64,000 nt of DNA from Arenibacter amylolyticus (GCF_002150785.1 NZ_MTAZ01000014.1:1-64000), one strand, 5' to 3'; numbered from the stretch's first letter, positions 34,215 through 44,256 are shown. Notes: generated from the sequence alone by a model not told the origin. Translations and numbers: made by a program.

Positions 34215-36209
34215 ATGGAAACGAAAAAAGTGCAAATTATTAAAAGCCCCGCCTGCAACGAACATCACCATGGAGGAGTTTTTGGAGAAAAAACTGAATT
34301 GTATTTTGCTATTTTAAGCGGTGTATTTTTCTTTTTAGGAATTATTCTATCCAAACTAACCCAACTTCCAGAATGGACCTCCCTCAGCAGCTACATAATT
34401 GCCTATCTTTTTGGAGGTTACTATACCTTACTAGGAGCGGTAGTTAAAATAAGGAAAGGGGAGTTCGAGATTGATTTTCTAATGATAGCTGCCGCCTTGG
34501 GAGCTGCTTATATTGACAGTTGGGCCGAAGGGGCATTACTACTATTCCTTTTTAGTTTGGGGCATGCTTTGGAGCACCACGCATTAAACAAAGCAACAAA
34601 ATCTATAGAAGCGTTGGGAGAGCTATCTCCAAAAACCGCTTTAGTAAGAAAAGGAAATACTACAGTGGAAATAGCTGTAGAAGACTTAAAAATAGACGAT
34701 ATTATAGTTGTAAAGCCCAATAGTCAAATATCGGCAGATGGTGTTATAGTAAAGGGGAGTAGTAGTATAGATCAATCTTCCATTACCGGAGAAAGTATTC
34801 CTGTAGACAAAACTGCTATCGATCCAGAAAGAAAATTACCCGATTTTGACAAAATAGAGGCCTCCCATGTAGTTTTTACGGGGACTCTAAATGGGGATAA
34901 CCTGATAGAGGTACGGGTATTAAAACTAAGTAAGGACACCACCATTTCTAGATTAATTAAAATGGTGAGCGAGGTAGAAACTAAGAAGTCGCCCACTCAG
35001 CTGCAAACCAAAAAGTTTGAAAAATGGTTTGTGCCCGCAGTCATTAGTTTAGTAACCACCTTGTGTTTTGCCCATTTGGTTATAGATGAAACGGTTAGGG
35101 AAAGTTTATACAGGGCCATTAGCGTATTGGTAGCCTCCAGTCCTTGTGCATTGGCCATTTCTACTCCCAGTGCTGTATTGAGCGCTATTGCCAGAGGGGC
35201 TAAAAAAGGAGTCCTTATCAAAGGTGGTCGCGCCTTGGAGGATATGGGTACCCTTAAAATAATTGCCTTTGATAAAACAGGAACACTTACGGAAGGAAAA
35301 CCAAGGGTAACCAATCTACTACCTCTAAACGGTTTCAATAAGGAGCAGTTTTTAGAACTGGTGTTAGATGTAGAGAGTTTAAGCAACCACCCCCTAGCCA
35401 GGGCCATCGCCAAGGATATAAAAGGGGAGTACAGGATTGAAAATAAACACAAATCCTCCAATCTACAAGCGATTCAAGGGAAAGGGGTAACAGCTCAATA
35501 CAATGGGAGTCAGGTTTCTATTGGAAATGTACCAATGATGGAGGATGCCCAGATAACAGTAGATGCAAAAACGCACGGACAAATGGATGAGCTGCTGCAA
35601 AATGGAAATACGGTGATGCTGGTGGGTTACCAGAATACCTTAATTGGTCTAATTAGTGTAATGGATGTCCCCAGAAAAACTGCAGCCTCAACTTTAGAAC
35701 GTTTGAAAAGGATAGGCATTAAGCAAATGATAATGCTGACTGGAGATCATCAACGGGTAGCCGCTTCCATAGCCAAGCAAATTGGATTAACCGACGCCAA
35801 AGGCAATTTACTACCAGAAGATAAGGTTAAAGCCATTGAAGAGCTAAAAAAGCTTAACAAAAAGGTTGCCATGGTAGGGGATGGGGTAAATGATGCGCCT
35901 GCTATGGCTATTAGTACCGTGGGGATTGCAATGGGAGCTGCTGGTAGTGATGTGGCCCTAGAAACAGCAGATGTAGCCCTTATGTCCGATAAAATAGAAA
36001 GCCTTCCCTTTGTAATTGGACTAGGGAGAAAGTCTAGACAAATAATTAAACAAAATCTATGGATGAGTATGGGGGTTGTCGCTTTATTGGTGCCCGCTAC
36101 TATTTTCGGATTCGCCAATATTGGTGTTGCCGTAGCAATCCATGAAGGTTCTACCCTTGTGGTGGTTTTAAATGCCCTTAGGCTACTTCGTTACGATCTG
36201 GAGGAATAG
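34215..36209 (+). CDS. P1B-4-type heavy-metal-translocating P-type ATPase
   Basis: Metal efflux ATPase of 664 residues. Motifs: TGES actuator loop near 190, phosphorylated Asp353 in DKTGTLTEGK, the HP locus in SNHPLARAIA, and GDGVNDAPA. The transmembrane metal site is SPC (309-311) instead of CPC, together with HEGST (from 643) in the last helix; this pair defines the P1B-4 subgroup, which exports Fe(II), Co(II) or Zn(II), as in PfeT/CtpD/CoaT. There is no N-terminal HMA domain, only a short His-rich start (EHHHGG). The adjacent Fur-family regulator points to iron, zinc or cobalt. Confidence 0.93.
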   Translation: METKKVQIIKSPACNEHHHGGVFGEKTELYFAILSGVFFFLGIILSKLTQLPEWTSLSSYIIAYLFGGYYTLLGAVVKIRKGEFEIDFLMIAAALGAAYIDSWAEGALLLFLFSLGHALEHHALNKATKSIEALGELSPKTALVRKGNTTVEIAVEDLKIDDIIVVKPNSQISADGVIVKGSSSIDQSSITGESIPVDKTAIDPERKLPDFDKIEASHVVFTGTLNGDNLIEVRVLKLSKDTTISRLIKMVSEVETKKSPTQLQTKKFEKWFVPAVISLVTTLCFAHLVIDETVRESLYRAISVLVASSPCALAISTPSAVLSAIARGAKKGVLIKGGRALEDMGTLKIIAFDKTGTLTEGKPRVTNLLPLNGFNKEQFLELVLDVESLSNHPLARAIAKDIKGEYRIENKHKSSNLQAIQGKGVTAQYNGSQVSIGNVPMMEDAQITVDAKTHGQMDELLQNGNTVMLVGYQNTLIGLISVMDVPRKTAASTLERLKRIGIKQMIMLTGDHQRVAASIAKQIGLTDAKGNLLPEDKVKAIEELKKLNKKVAMVGDGVNDAPAMAISTVGIAMGAAGSDVALETADVALMSDKIESLPFVIGLGRKSRQIIKQNLWMSMGVVALLVPATIFGFANIGVAVAIHEGSTLVVVLNALRLLRYDLEE

Positions 36210-36396
36210 ACTAGATACACTGGTAGTTTCGGGAATTTCGTATTGGCAGTAAATCTTTAAATCGTCATTTTTAATTGATTCTCCTATAAGTTATTATGCG
36301 AATAATTTGTACCTTAAGTAGGCCTAATTAAGGATAAGGGAGGACGGTAGAAAAGGCTCTTTCACAATCCTTGGTTTATACTAAAAAAAAGAGAAG

Positions 36397-37449
36397 ATGG
36401 GAACAATAAAAGCTTATGGAACCAACGCTGCCGCTGAAGATTTAAAACCGCTATCTATTAAGCGAAGGGATGTTGGCAACAAGGATATTAAAATAGACAT
36501 TACCCATTGTGGAGTTTGCCATAGTGATATTCATACGGCCCGAAATGAGTGGAAAAACACCACCTACCCTGTGGTGCCGGGACATGAAATAATTGGACGT
36601 ATCGTAGAAGTGGGGAGTGATGTGAAAAATTTTAAGCAGGGCGACTTGGTTGGTGTGGGGTGTTTGGTAGATTCTTGTCACCACTGTCCGCCTTGTCAGG
36701 ATCATTTGGAACAATTCTGTGAAAATGGCCCTACGTTTACTTATAATAGTAAAGATAAACACCTTAAGGGACAACAGACCTATGGGGGATACTCCACATC
36801 GGTGGTGGTAGACGAGCAATTTGTGTTGCGGATCCCCGAACAAATTGACCCCGCCGCGGCCGCGCCCCTTTTGTGTGCCGGTATTACCACATGGTCTCCC
36901 CTCCGTCATTGGAAGGTGGGAAAAGGTGATAAAGTGGGAGTCGTTGGTTTGGGTGGTTTAGGGCATATGGGGGTGAAATTTGCAAATGCACTTGGAGCCG
37001 AAGTGGTTATGATTACCACCTCCCCAAATAAAGCCAAGGATGCCAAAGCTCTGGGAGCCCACAAGGTACTGATATCTAAAGACCAAGAAGAAATGGATGC
37101 TCATAGAAATAGTTTCGACTTTATTTTAAATACTATCCCGGTAGGTCATGAGATGGATCCATATATATCCCTCTTAAAAATTGACGCTACCATGGTATTG
37201 GTGGGGGCGGTAGAGCCCTTAAAACCTTTTCACGGTGGAGGTATTATAATGGGAAGAAAGCGCATAGCGGGATCCTTGATAGGTGGAATTAAAGAAACCC
37301 AAGAGATGCTCGATTTTTGTGGAGAGCACCAGATTGTATCGGATATTGAGCTTATTAAAATGCAGGATATTAATACCGCCTATGAACGAGTTATTAATTC
37401 CGATGTAAAGTATCGGTTTGTTATAGACATGGAATCCCTTAAAGATTAA
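36397..37449 (+). CDS. Zinc-dependent alcohol dehydrogenase, cinnamyl-alcohol/YahK type
   Basis: Medium-chain NAD(P)-dependent alcohol dehydrogenase of 350 residues. Catalytic zinc ligands are in CGVCHSDIH and PGHEIIG, the structural zinc site in CLVDSCHHCPPCQDHLEQFC, and the nucleotide fold in VGVVGLGGLGHMGVKFA. The family reduces a broad range of aldehydes, usually with NADPH, so an aldehyde-detoxifying role is likely. It stands alone with a 187-base upstream gap and converges on the DUF481-like gene. Confidence 0.92.
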   Translation: MGTIKAYGTNAAAEDLKPLSIKRRDVGNKDIKIDITHCGVCHSDIHTARNEWKNTTYPVVPGHEIIGRIVEVGSDVKNFKQGDLVGVGCLVDSCHHCPPCQDHLEQFCENGPTFTYNSKDKHLKGQQTYGGYSTSVVVDEQFVLRIPEQIDPAAAAPLLCAGITTWSPLRHWKVGKGDKVGVVGLGGLGHMGVKFANALGAEVVMITTSPNKAKDAKALGAHKVLISKDQEEMDAHRNSFDFILNTIPVGHEMDPYISLLKIDATMVLVGAVEPLKPFHGGGIIMGRKRIAGSLIGGIKETQEMLDFCGEHQIVSDIELIKMQDINTAYERVINSDVKYRFVIDMESLKD

Positions 37450-37589
37450 ATCTTTACCGGATTTATCCTCAACCGTTTTCGGAAGTTTAAAAATCAATAA
37501 CCTCAAGGCAGGCCAAGGAGGCATAGGACAACACCCCCCATAACATTGGCACCCCTGTCTGGTTGTTACGGGGAACATTCACATCTTAT

Positions 37590-38381
37590 TTAGTAGGTAA
37601 ATGTAATTCCTAAACTTAAATTGGAGGACCGGTCAATATCGTTTACCGCAGAAAAACTACTGTAAAAATAATTATAGAGTGCAGAAAGGCTTATAACTTT
37701 GGACAAGGGTAATTCTGCTTTCATCTGTAATAGGATTCGATGGTTTCCAAAGTCGTTGTACAATGGCTGAAAGTATATGGTTTCCGTTAGATTTAAAGAA
37801 GTTTCTTTAAAGGAATGCGTTGCAGAAAGGTAGCTACTGTTTCGGTGGTTGTAAAACTGCTGCCCCGTATCTGCTATTTTCTCTATTTCATACATATATG
37901 CATTGCCAAAATATACCCGAGTCATTTCTGAAGAAATCAATTTTAATCGGATTCCAGCGCCAACGAGGTTTCTAGAAGTTATGGTAAGCTTAGTATTGTT
38001 CTGGTTTTGGATAAAAGCTTCAACACGAAACAAGGAGGTTAGTTTCTGATTGTACCGCAGGTGAAAGAACCAGGAGTTTTGAAAATCCTTTTCGTTACTT
38101 CTAATAAGCTTATAATTTCCAATAAAGAAAAATATTTTTTGTAGGTCTTTTGTTTTAAATTGAGTGGTTAAGTTAGAGCCTATCTGAAATAAATAATCCC
38201 CGTTATTATCGGTATAATTAAACAATAAATCGCTCTTTAATGCAAACCGGACAGAATCACTTTGCATCCTTTTGGATTCTATGTTCACCAACTGCGCATT
38301 TACACCATTAGATAGGAAGTATATAAGCGTGATAAGTAGTGGCTTTAAGTAATAAAACTTAGCTGTTCCAATTAGTTCCAT
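37590..38381 (-). CDS. DUF481-like outer-membrane protein
   Basis: A 263-residue exported protein of predicted beta-barrel character. A hydrophobic segment (LITLIYFLSNGVNAQ) acts as signal peptide, followed by alternating amphipathic strands, many ending with aromatic residues (WFFHLRYNQKL, TRVYFGNAYMYE, SLSALYNYFYSSF), and a C-terminal strand LGITFTY typical of barrel insertion. The pattern resembles DUF481/YdiY-like proteins. Function unknown; the family call is moderate. Confidence 0.65.
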   Translation of the reverse strand: MELIGTAKFYYLKPLLITLIYFLSNGVNAQLVNIESKRMQSDSVRFALKSDLLFNYTDNNGDYLFQIGSNLTTQFKTKDLQKIFFFIGNYKLIRSNEKDFQNSWFFHLRYNQKLTSLFRVEAFIQNQNNTKLTITSRNLVGAGIRLKLISSEMTRVYFGNAYMYEIEKIADTGQQFYNHRNSSYLSATHSFKETSLNLTETIYFQPLYNDFGNHRILLQMKAELPLSKVISLSALYNYFYSSFSAVNDIDRSSNLSLGITFTY

Positions 38382-38750
38382 ATACTATTACATTCCCTAT
38401 TTTAACCGTTTATCATTGACAGAAGAAAAGATAGGAATTCTTTTATTTTATTGAACTATTAAGCTACCAAGCCAATAATACAGCTATGTTTTAATGGATC
38501 GGTAAATCTTTATATAGTCTGGGTAAATATAAATAATCCTTTCCTAAACGCTATTCAAAAATATTCCCACTGTAGCGGTACACCATCTTGTAATAGTAGT
38601 AGATTTCCCTAATCCATTTTTAGTTCAGTATGAAAGGGTAATAGTCACTGCAGATCTTTGATTCCTTAAAAATTGGTATCCTCGATATTACTAGGACCAA
38701 TCATTGCATTTTGACTATCTTTGGTAATTACGATTTAAAACGAAGAGTAA
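38382..38750. other. Intergenic region with -7 box before M3 peptidase
   Basis: About 370 bases between divergent genes. TATCTTTG at 38716-38723 matches the -7 consensus 28 bases before the peptidase ATG. Otherwise I see no ORF, repeat or hairpin of note. Confidence 0.45.
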
Positions 38751-40865
38751 ATGAAAAAAGCATCTACAATTTTAATGTTAACCGTCTTGTTTACTGCGTG
38801 TAACAACTCTAAAGACAAAAGCAAGGGGACGCTCTCAGATCCTTCTGAGAATCCGTTGTTGGTAGAATCTAACCTACCTTATTACGCCCCCGATTTTACA
38901 CAAATTAAAAACAGCCACTTTAAGCCTGCATTATTACAAGGGATAGCAGAGCAAAAGGAGGCCTTGGAAAAAATTGCTAACAACCCGGAAGCAGCAACTT
39001 TTGACAATACTATATTGGCATTGGAAAAGAGTGATGCTACTTTAAATAGGGTGCGAAATGTATTCTACGCCCTCACAAGTGCCCATACCAATGACACCAT
39101 CCAGGCGGTTCAAGTAGAGATGGCCCCTAAATTTGCAGAATTACGTGATGCAATTTACCTAAACGATAAACTCTTCCAAAGAGTAAAGTCCCTTTACGAA
39201 ACCAGGGAAAGTTTGAAATTGGATGCAGAGTCGTTAAAGTTATTGGAAAACTACTTTGAAGATTTTGAAATTGCCGGCGCGAATCTGCCTGCCGATAAAA
39301 AAGAAACCCTAAGATCTTATAACTCCAGATTGGCCACTTTAACCACAAAATTCAATAAAACCTTATTAGAGGCCAATAATGCAGGAGCGGTGATTTTTAC
39401 CGATAAATCCGATTTAGCAGGTCTTTCGGAGGCGCAACTAAAGGGTTTAGAAAATGAAGACGGGGAAGGATGGAAGGTTCCTCTTCAAAACACTACTCAG
39501 CAGCCCTTATTGCAAGCCATGGAAAACAGGGAAAGTAGGGAAAAGCTTTTTTCTGCTGCTTGGCATAGGGCCGATGGTTCAGACTATGATACGAAAGCGC
39601 TTATTATTGAAATAGCCGAATTACGCGCTAAAAAAGGGGCTTTGCTTGGTTTCGCTAACTATGCCGAATGGAGCTTGCAGAATACCATGGCCAAAAATTC
39701 TGAAAATGTGATGGAATTCTTTAATGGTCTGGTTCCTGCTGCAACCGCCAAAGCAAAGGCTGAAGCTGCGGAGATACAACAAATGGTGAAGCAAAAAGGG
39801 GGCGATTTCACCTTAGAAGCTTGGGATTGGAACCACTATGCAGAAATGGTGAGGATTGCAAAATATGACTTGGACGAAAATCAGATCAAGCCCTATTTTG
39901 AGTTGAAGACCGTTTTGGAAAAAGGCGTTTTCTATGCGGCCGAAAAATTATACGGTATTACCTTCAAGGAAAGGACAGATATTCCAACCTATCATGAAGA
40001 TGTGATGGTTTACGAATTGTTTGAAGAGAATGGGGATCCACTAGGCCTTTTCTATGCAGATTTCTTTTCTCGTCCTAGTAAGCGGGGAGGGGCTTGGATG
40101 AGTAATTTTGTTACCCAATCCAAATTGTACAACAAAAAGCCGGTAATCTACAACGTGTGTAATTACCCAAAACCAGCTGCGGGAGAACCAGCACTTTTGA
40201 CCTATGATGAAGTGAGCACCATGTTCCATGAATTTGGACATGCCCTTCACGGCTTTTTTGCAGATCAGCAGTATCCTTCACTTTCTGGGACATCAGTATC
40301 TAGGGATTTTGTTGAGTTCCCGTCTCAGTTTAATGAGAATTGGGCCTTATATCCAGAAATATTGAAGAATTATGCCCTTCATTACCAAACTGGAGAGACT
40401 ATTCCGCAAGCGTTGATAGACAAGATTAAAAAATCTGGCACCTTTAATCAAGGATATAGCCTAACTGAAAATTTAGCTGCTTCCAATTTGGATATGCAAT
40501 GGCACACCATATCAGCAGATACCACAATTGAGGATGCCAATGCCTTTGAAAAAGAGGCCTTGAGTAAAACAAAACTCGATGTGGTAAAAGCAGTACCACC
40601 ACGTTATAGGTCTACCTATTTCGCTCATATTTTCTCTAGTGGTTATGCTGCTGGTTATTATTCTTACCTATGGACGGAAATGCTGCACCACGACGCTTTT
40701 GATTGGTTTGAGAACAATGGCGGACTTACACGTGAAAATGGACAGCGATTTAGGGATATGATCCTTTCTAGAGGAAACACCTTACCATTGGAAAAAATGT
40801 ACGAGGATTGGAGAGGTGGAGCGCCTAAAATTACACCTATGCTAAAAGCAAGGGGCGTACAATAA
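38751..40865 (+). CDS. dcp: M3-family peptidyl-dipeptidase (Dcp-like) lipoprotein
   Basis: A 704-residue zinc metallopeptidase that removes C-terminal dipeptides. The zinc motif HEFGH is at 493-497 within STMFHEFGHALHGFFA, with the further ligand Glu in the following helix; downstream blocks FVEFPSQFNENW and FAHIFSSGYAAGYYSYLW match peptidyl-dipeptidase Dcp. A lipobox (LFTACNNS, Cys17) predicts membrane anchoring, usual for Bacteroidota copies and unlike the soluble E. coli enzyme. It works in peptide scavenging. Monocistronic. Confidence 0.93.
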   Translation: MKKASTILMLTVLFTACNNSKDKSKGTLSDPSENPLLVESNLPYYAPDFTQIKNSHFKPALLQGIAEQKEALEKIANNPEAATFDNTILALEKSDATLNRVRNVFYALTSAHTNDTIQAVQVEMAPKFAELRDAIYLNDKLFQRVKSLYETRESLKLDAESLKLLENYFEDFEIAGANLPADKKETLRSYNSRLATLTTKFNKTLLEANNAGAVIFTDKSDLAGLSEAQLKGLENEDGEGWKVPLQNTTQQPLLQAMENRESREKLFSAAWHRADGSDYDTKALIIEIAELRAKKGALLGFANYAEWSLQNTMAKNSENVMEFFNGLVPAATAKAKAEAAEIQQMVKQKGGDFTLEAWDWNHYAEMVRIAKYDLDENQIKPYFELKTVLEKGVFYAAEKLYGITFKERTDIPTYHEDVMVYELFEENGDPLGLFYADFFSRPSKRGGAWMSNFVTQSKLYNKKPVIYNVCNYPKPAAGEPALLTYDEVSTMFHEFGHALHGFFADQQYPSLSGTSVSRDFVEFPSQFNENWALYPEILKNYALHYQTGETIPQALIDKIKKSGTFNQGYSLTENLAASNLDMQWHTISADTTIEDANAFEKEALSKTKLDVVKAVPPRYRSTYFAHIFSSGYAAGYYSYLWTEMLHHDAFDWFENNGGLTRENGQRFRDMILSRGNTLPLEKMYEDWRGGAPKITPMLKARGVQ

Positions 40866-41217
40866 TTAATTTAAAATAGGTTCTTCTATTAACTCAGGAC
40901 AAGCCCATGAGGTGCTGGATGAAAAAAAACCTATAATTTTCAGCTCTCCGTCTCTATGGAACGGAGGGTATTTAAATCTTACATAGTGCGTAAAAGGGAC
41001 CTGAATAAGGTCCCTTTTTTATACTTTAAAAGTGAGATACTGCCAGATACCTGTTGTAGGGAGTTCCATAAAATAACGTTTCATTTCTTTGGAATGTAAG
41101 ACAGTATTGCTACCCCCTACTTTTTAAATAAATCTAGGGTACCCAACAAGAGCTTTATTATAATATATTTATGGCATTAATAGATTAATCGCGCTAATTT
41201 AGTGCCAGCCTAAATGT
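40866..41217. other. Intergenic region after dcp with two hairpins
   Basis: About 350 bases. A small hairpin pairs 40946-40951 with 40961-40966, and a terminator lies at 40992-41018. Nothing else is recognised before the aminotransferase gene. Confidence 0.45.
40992..41018 (+). terminator. Rho-independent terminator downstream of dcp
   Basis: A 10-bp stem (40992-41001 with 41009-41018), 7-base loop and T-run, about 125 bases after the dcp stop. Confidence 0.82.
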
Positions 41218-42093
41218 ATGTATCCTATGAATAATTCATATCCTAAAAAAGTTTACCTAAATGGGGACATTCTAGATTCCCAATCTGCCAAAATTTCCAT
41301 TTTTGATAGGGGATTTTTATTCGGGGATGGAATTTATGAGGTGATGGTAAAGATTAATGGACAGTTTTTTTATAGAGATGCCCATCTTAAGCGTTTGGCT
41401 GAGAATCTGCGCACCATAAAAATCGACTTTGATACCAGCAACCTAGTAGCGGAAATTAACCGCTTGCTTAGGGCATCAGATTTAGCGGATAAAGACTGCT
41501 TGTTGTACATGCATGTGAGTAGGGGAGTTGCTCCCAGGCAGCATAATTACCCTAAGGCTATAACTCCTACCGTAATGATGTATGCCACACCAAGGATCTT
41601 GCCAGAAATTAATACGATGAAGGCTTCCGTAGTGACTTCTGAGGATGTTAGATGGGGCAGATGCGATATAAAGATGACTTCTTTATTAGGCAATGTGATG
41701 GCCAATGAACATGCGATGCAACAAGGCTGTTTTGAAAATATACTTATCAGAAATGGGGTGGTAACAGAAGCTTCCCACTGTAATGTCTTTTTTGTAAAGG
41801 AGGGGGTGGTTTACACCCATCCGGCCGATAGATTTATCTTGAATGGTATTACTAGGCAATTAGTCCTGGAGCTTTGCCAGCAATTAGGTCTGGAAGTACG
41901 GGAAGAAGGAGTTCCTCAAAAAGAACTATTGAAAATGGACGAAGCATTCTTAACAGGGACTACCACCCAGATAGCATCTATAAGGCAACTGGACGACCAT
42001 TTTTATTACCACGGAGAAAACGTGGGGGAAATCACTAAAAAGCTTCAGGAGGCATTTTTAAAATTAAAGAATAATCATAAGCAATTAACCTAA
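41218..42093 (+). CDS. Class IV aminotransferase (D-amino-acid transaminase-like)
   Basis: PLP enzyme of the fold-type IV class, 291 residues. Signatures: ISIFDRGFLFGDGIYEVM near the N-terminus, the PLP-binding Lys in DIKMTSLLGNVMAN, the substrate-side block EASHCNVFFVKEG, and DEAFLTGTTTQIASI. The overall pattern is closest to D-alanine/D-amino-acid transaminase; branched-chain or aminodeoxychorismate lyase activity cannot be excluded. A second ATG at 41227 is possible. It is followed by a terminator, so it is monocistronic. Confidence 0.87.
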   Translation: MYPMNNSYPKKVYLNGDILDSQSAKISIFDRGFLFGDGIYEVMVKINGQFFYRDAHLKRLAENLRTIKIDFDTSNLVAEINRLLRASDLADKDCLLYMHVSRGVAPRQHNYPKAITPTVMMYATPRILPEINTMKASVVTSEDVRWGRCDIKMTSLLGNVMANEHAMQQGCFENILIRNGVVTEASHCNVFFVKEGVVYTHPADRFILNGITRQLVLELCQQLGLEVREEGVPQKELLKMDEAFLTGTTTQIASIRQLDDHFYYHGENVGEITKKLQEAFLKLKNNHKQLT

Positions 42094-42116
42094 TTTAAAC
42101 AAGTTAGGCTCTCTAG

Positions 42117-42137
42117 AATCCCTTTTAAAAAGGGATT
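42117..42137 (+). terminator. Rho-independent terminator of aminotransferase gene
   Basis: A 9-bp stem (42117-42125 with 42129-42137) with a tight loop followed by T-rich sequence, 23 bases after the stop codon. Confidence 0.78.
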
Positions 42138-42229
42138 TTTTTGTTTTAAATAGAATATCCGATTTTAGGAACTCAAAAACACCTAATTAGTCTTATAATT
42201 TAATTAAAATCACTAACTTGTATAAAAAT

Positions 42230-43342
42230 ATGCCTATGCCAATTTACATGGATCGTCATGACATTCCCGAATCCATTACCGCAGAACACGTGGCAAAAAT
42301 GCATAGGGAAGATTTAAAAATCGAACACCTTTATAATTGCAAGGGAATGACCTATTGGTGCGATGAGAAAAGACGTACCGCCTTTTGTTTGATAAAAGCA
42401 CCCAATAAAAAGGCCATCCAAGACATGCATAACCATGCACACGGTGATGTTCCCCATAGAATTATTGAAGTGGACGGAAGCATTGTAGAATCTTTTTTGG
42501 GGCGGATTGAAGATCCTAAGAAATCTCAAAACACCACGTTAAATATCATCAACGACCCCGCTTTTAGAACCATAATGGTGATACGATTACGCGTGGTTAA
42601 ATTCAATTCCGCACATTCTAAACAATTTCAACAAAAGATACAATCAAACATTACGTCCATTTTAACCTCCATAGCTAAATTAAAAGGGCGTATAGTTAAA
42701 CAAAAATCAGATTATTTTCTAGCCTCCTTTTCTTCCGTCAGCAAAGCCGTGCATTGTGCCCAGGGAATTTACACTCAGCTTACGCCACTGGCCTCTAATG
42801 GAGGTAAAGATGCCCAATTGAGCATCGGACTGCATGCGGGAGTACCTGTTACTGAGAAAGAAAGTATTTTTGAGGACACTATTAAACTAGCAGAGCGATT
42901 TAGCGCTCTTATTCATGATAAAGTTGTGCTATCTCCGGAGGTAGGGGAGTTATACGAAAGTGAAAACTTAAATGTAAAACTAACCCATAAGTATATAAAG
43001 ACGCTCACAACAGGAGAGGAAAAATTAGTGGATCGCATTATGGATTATACTGAGAAGGAATGGCATAATGCAAGCTTCAGTTCCAATAATTTCAGTAAGA
43101 ACTTAGGATACAGTAAGTCCCAATTATATAGGAAAATGCAAGCCCTATGCGGAAAGTCGCCCAATAGCTTTATAAAGGAGTACCGCTTGGAAAGGGCACT
43201 GGAGCTGTTAAGAAAAAACAATAAGAATATTTCGGAGACCGCCTTTACCACTGGCTTTAATAGTCCAGCCTATTTTTCAAAATGTTTTATGGATAGGTTT
43301 GGCATCCTTCCTTCCAGCTACATTCAAAATTACACCGTTTAG
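42230..43342 (+). CDS. DUF4242 / degenerate cyclase-like / AraC-type HTH fusion regulator
   Basis: A 370-residue three-part protein. Residues about 1-95 form a DUF4242 (nickel-binding-like) ferredoxin fold with PMPIYMDRHDIP and DMHNHAHGD. The middle, about 120-270, resembles a class III nucleotidyl cyclase fold (RIVKQKSDYFLASFSS, LSIGLHAGVPV) but lacks the metal-binding Asp pair, so it is probably a sensor. The C-terminal 90 residues are an AraC-type double helix-turn-helix (LGYSKSQLYRKM, ISETAFTTGFNSPAYFSKCF). It should be a ligand-responsive transcription factor; its targets are unknown. ATG 42230 chosen; 42236 also possible. Confidence 0.8.
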   Translation: MPMPIYMDRHDIPESITAEHVAKMHREDLKIEHLYNCKGMTYWCDEKRRTAFCLIKAPNKKAIQDMHNHAHGDVPHRIIEVDGSIVESFLGRIEDPKKSQNTTLNIINDPAFRTIMVIRLRVVKFNSAHSKQFQQKIQSNITSILTSIAKLKGRIVKQKSDYFLASFSSVSKAVHCAQGIYTQLTPLASNGGKDAQLSIGLHAGVPVTEKESIFEDTIKLAERFSALIHDKVVLSPEVGELYESENLNVKLTHKYIKTLTTGEEKLVDRIMDYTEKEWHNASFSSNNFSKNLGYSKSQLYRKMQALCGKSPNSFIKEYRLERALELLRKNNKNISETAFTTGFNSPAYFSKCFMDRFGILPSSYIQNYTV

Positions 43343-43714
43343 TTGTTGACACCCATAATATTAGGTTGCTTACATTTTGTTGTTTTTTGAACCAAAATTA
43401 GCTGCTCCTGCCTTATATTATCAATATTTTTACATTAAAGCAGTGTTTATCACCCAAAAACAGCTAGTGTTCTTTTTAAAGAAACTTGTAGTGGTGCCGT
43501 TATAAAACTGCTACGATGTAATACTCCCCCTCGTATAAAATAAAAAACCAACCGCCCTTGTTTTACTGATTCGACACTTCCCACACCTCGTAGAATATTA
43601 TGAGCGGGAATGATAAAATGGTTGCACAATTCCTCCAATCTATACTTTTGGAAGACTGTAGAGTTGGAGGGAATCAACTAGTTAATTATTGTATTAACCT
43701 CTAAATTCCAAGTC
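43343..43714. other. Intergenic region with no supported gene
   Basis: About 370 bases between the AraC-type gene and the cupin gene. A 75-codon minus-strand ORF (43450-43677) has no recognised family. No repeat or terminator-like hairpin was found. Confidence 0.4.
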
Positions 43715-44197
43715 ATGAATTACAAGATCAATTTTTTAAAAATTAAAACAGTCTTGCTGCTATCCATCTTTTTAATTGGATGTGAAGTTTACGGACAGGA
43801 GGAAATGAAAATGGGGGAAGAATCCTCGCAGTTAAGAACCCATGAGGACAAGGAGCTGCAGTGGGGACCCTGTCCAGATTTTATGCCAGTTGGTTGTACC
43901 ATAGCAGTTTTGCATGGAGATCCGTCCAAAAAAAATGTGGATATTTTCTTTAAAGTTCCGCCAAACTATGACATTCCCGCACATTATCACAGTTCTGCAG
44001 AGCGAATGATTCTTGTTTCAGGTGAATTACAAGTTACCTATGAAGGCGAGAAGGAGAAAATAATGAAAGTTGGCACCTATGCATATGGACCTGCCAATAA
44101 ACTACATACCGCAAAATGTCTCGGGAAAGATCCATGTGTGCTTTTTATTGCATTTGAAGAACCCTTGGATGCTTTTCCAAAGGTCACTAAGCATTAA
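43715..44197 (+). CDS. Exported cupin-domain protein
   Basis: A 160-residue single-domain cupin with a signal or lipoprotein leader (VLLLSIFLIGCEVYGQ; possible lipobox IGC). The metal-binding cupin motif 1 is PAHYHSSAERMILVSGEL with two His and a Glu, and motif 2 is TYAYGPANKLHTAKC. It may bind a metal and small ligand in the envelope; substrate unknown. It is 59 bases upstream of an FAD-linked oxidase on the same strand and may be co-expressed. Confidence 0.83.
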   Translation: MNYKINFLKIKTVLLLSIFLIGCEVYGQEEMKMGEESSQLRTHEDKELQWGPCPDFMPVGCTIAVLHGDPSKKNVDIFFKVPPNYDIPAHYHSSAERMILVSGELQVTYEGEKEKIMKVGTYAYGPANKLHTAKCLGKDPCVLFIAFEEPLDAFPKVTKH

Positions 44198-44256
44198 TTC
44201 ATCAATAATGCTAATAGAAAAAGAATAATAAAAACGAACAGTTAAATTATTGAATT

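Noticed and set aside
43450-43677. 75-codon minus-strand ORF upstream of the cupin gene
   Set aside because: No family recognised, no promoter, and not supported by context. It could be a gene remnant, but nothing in the sequence decides it.
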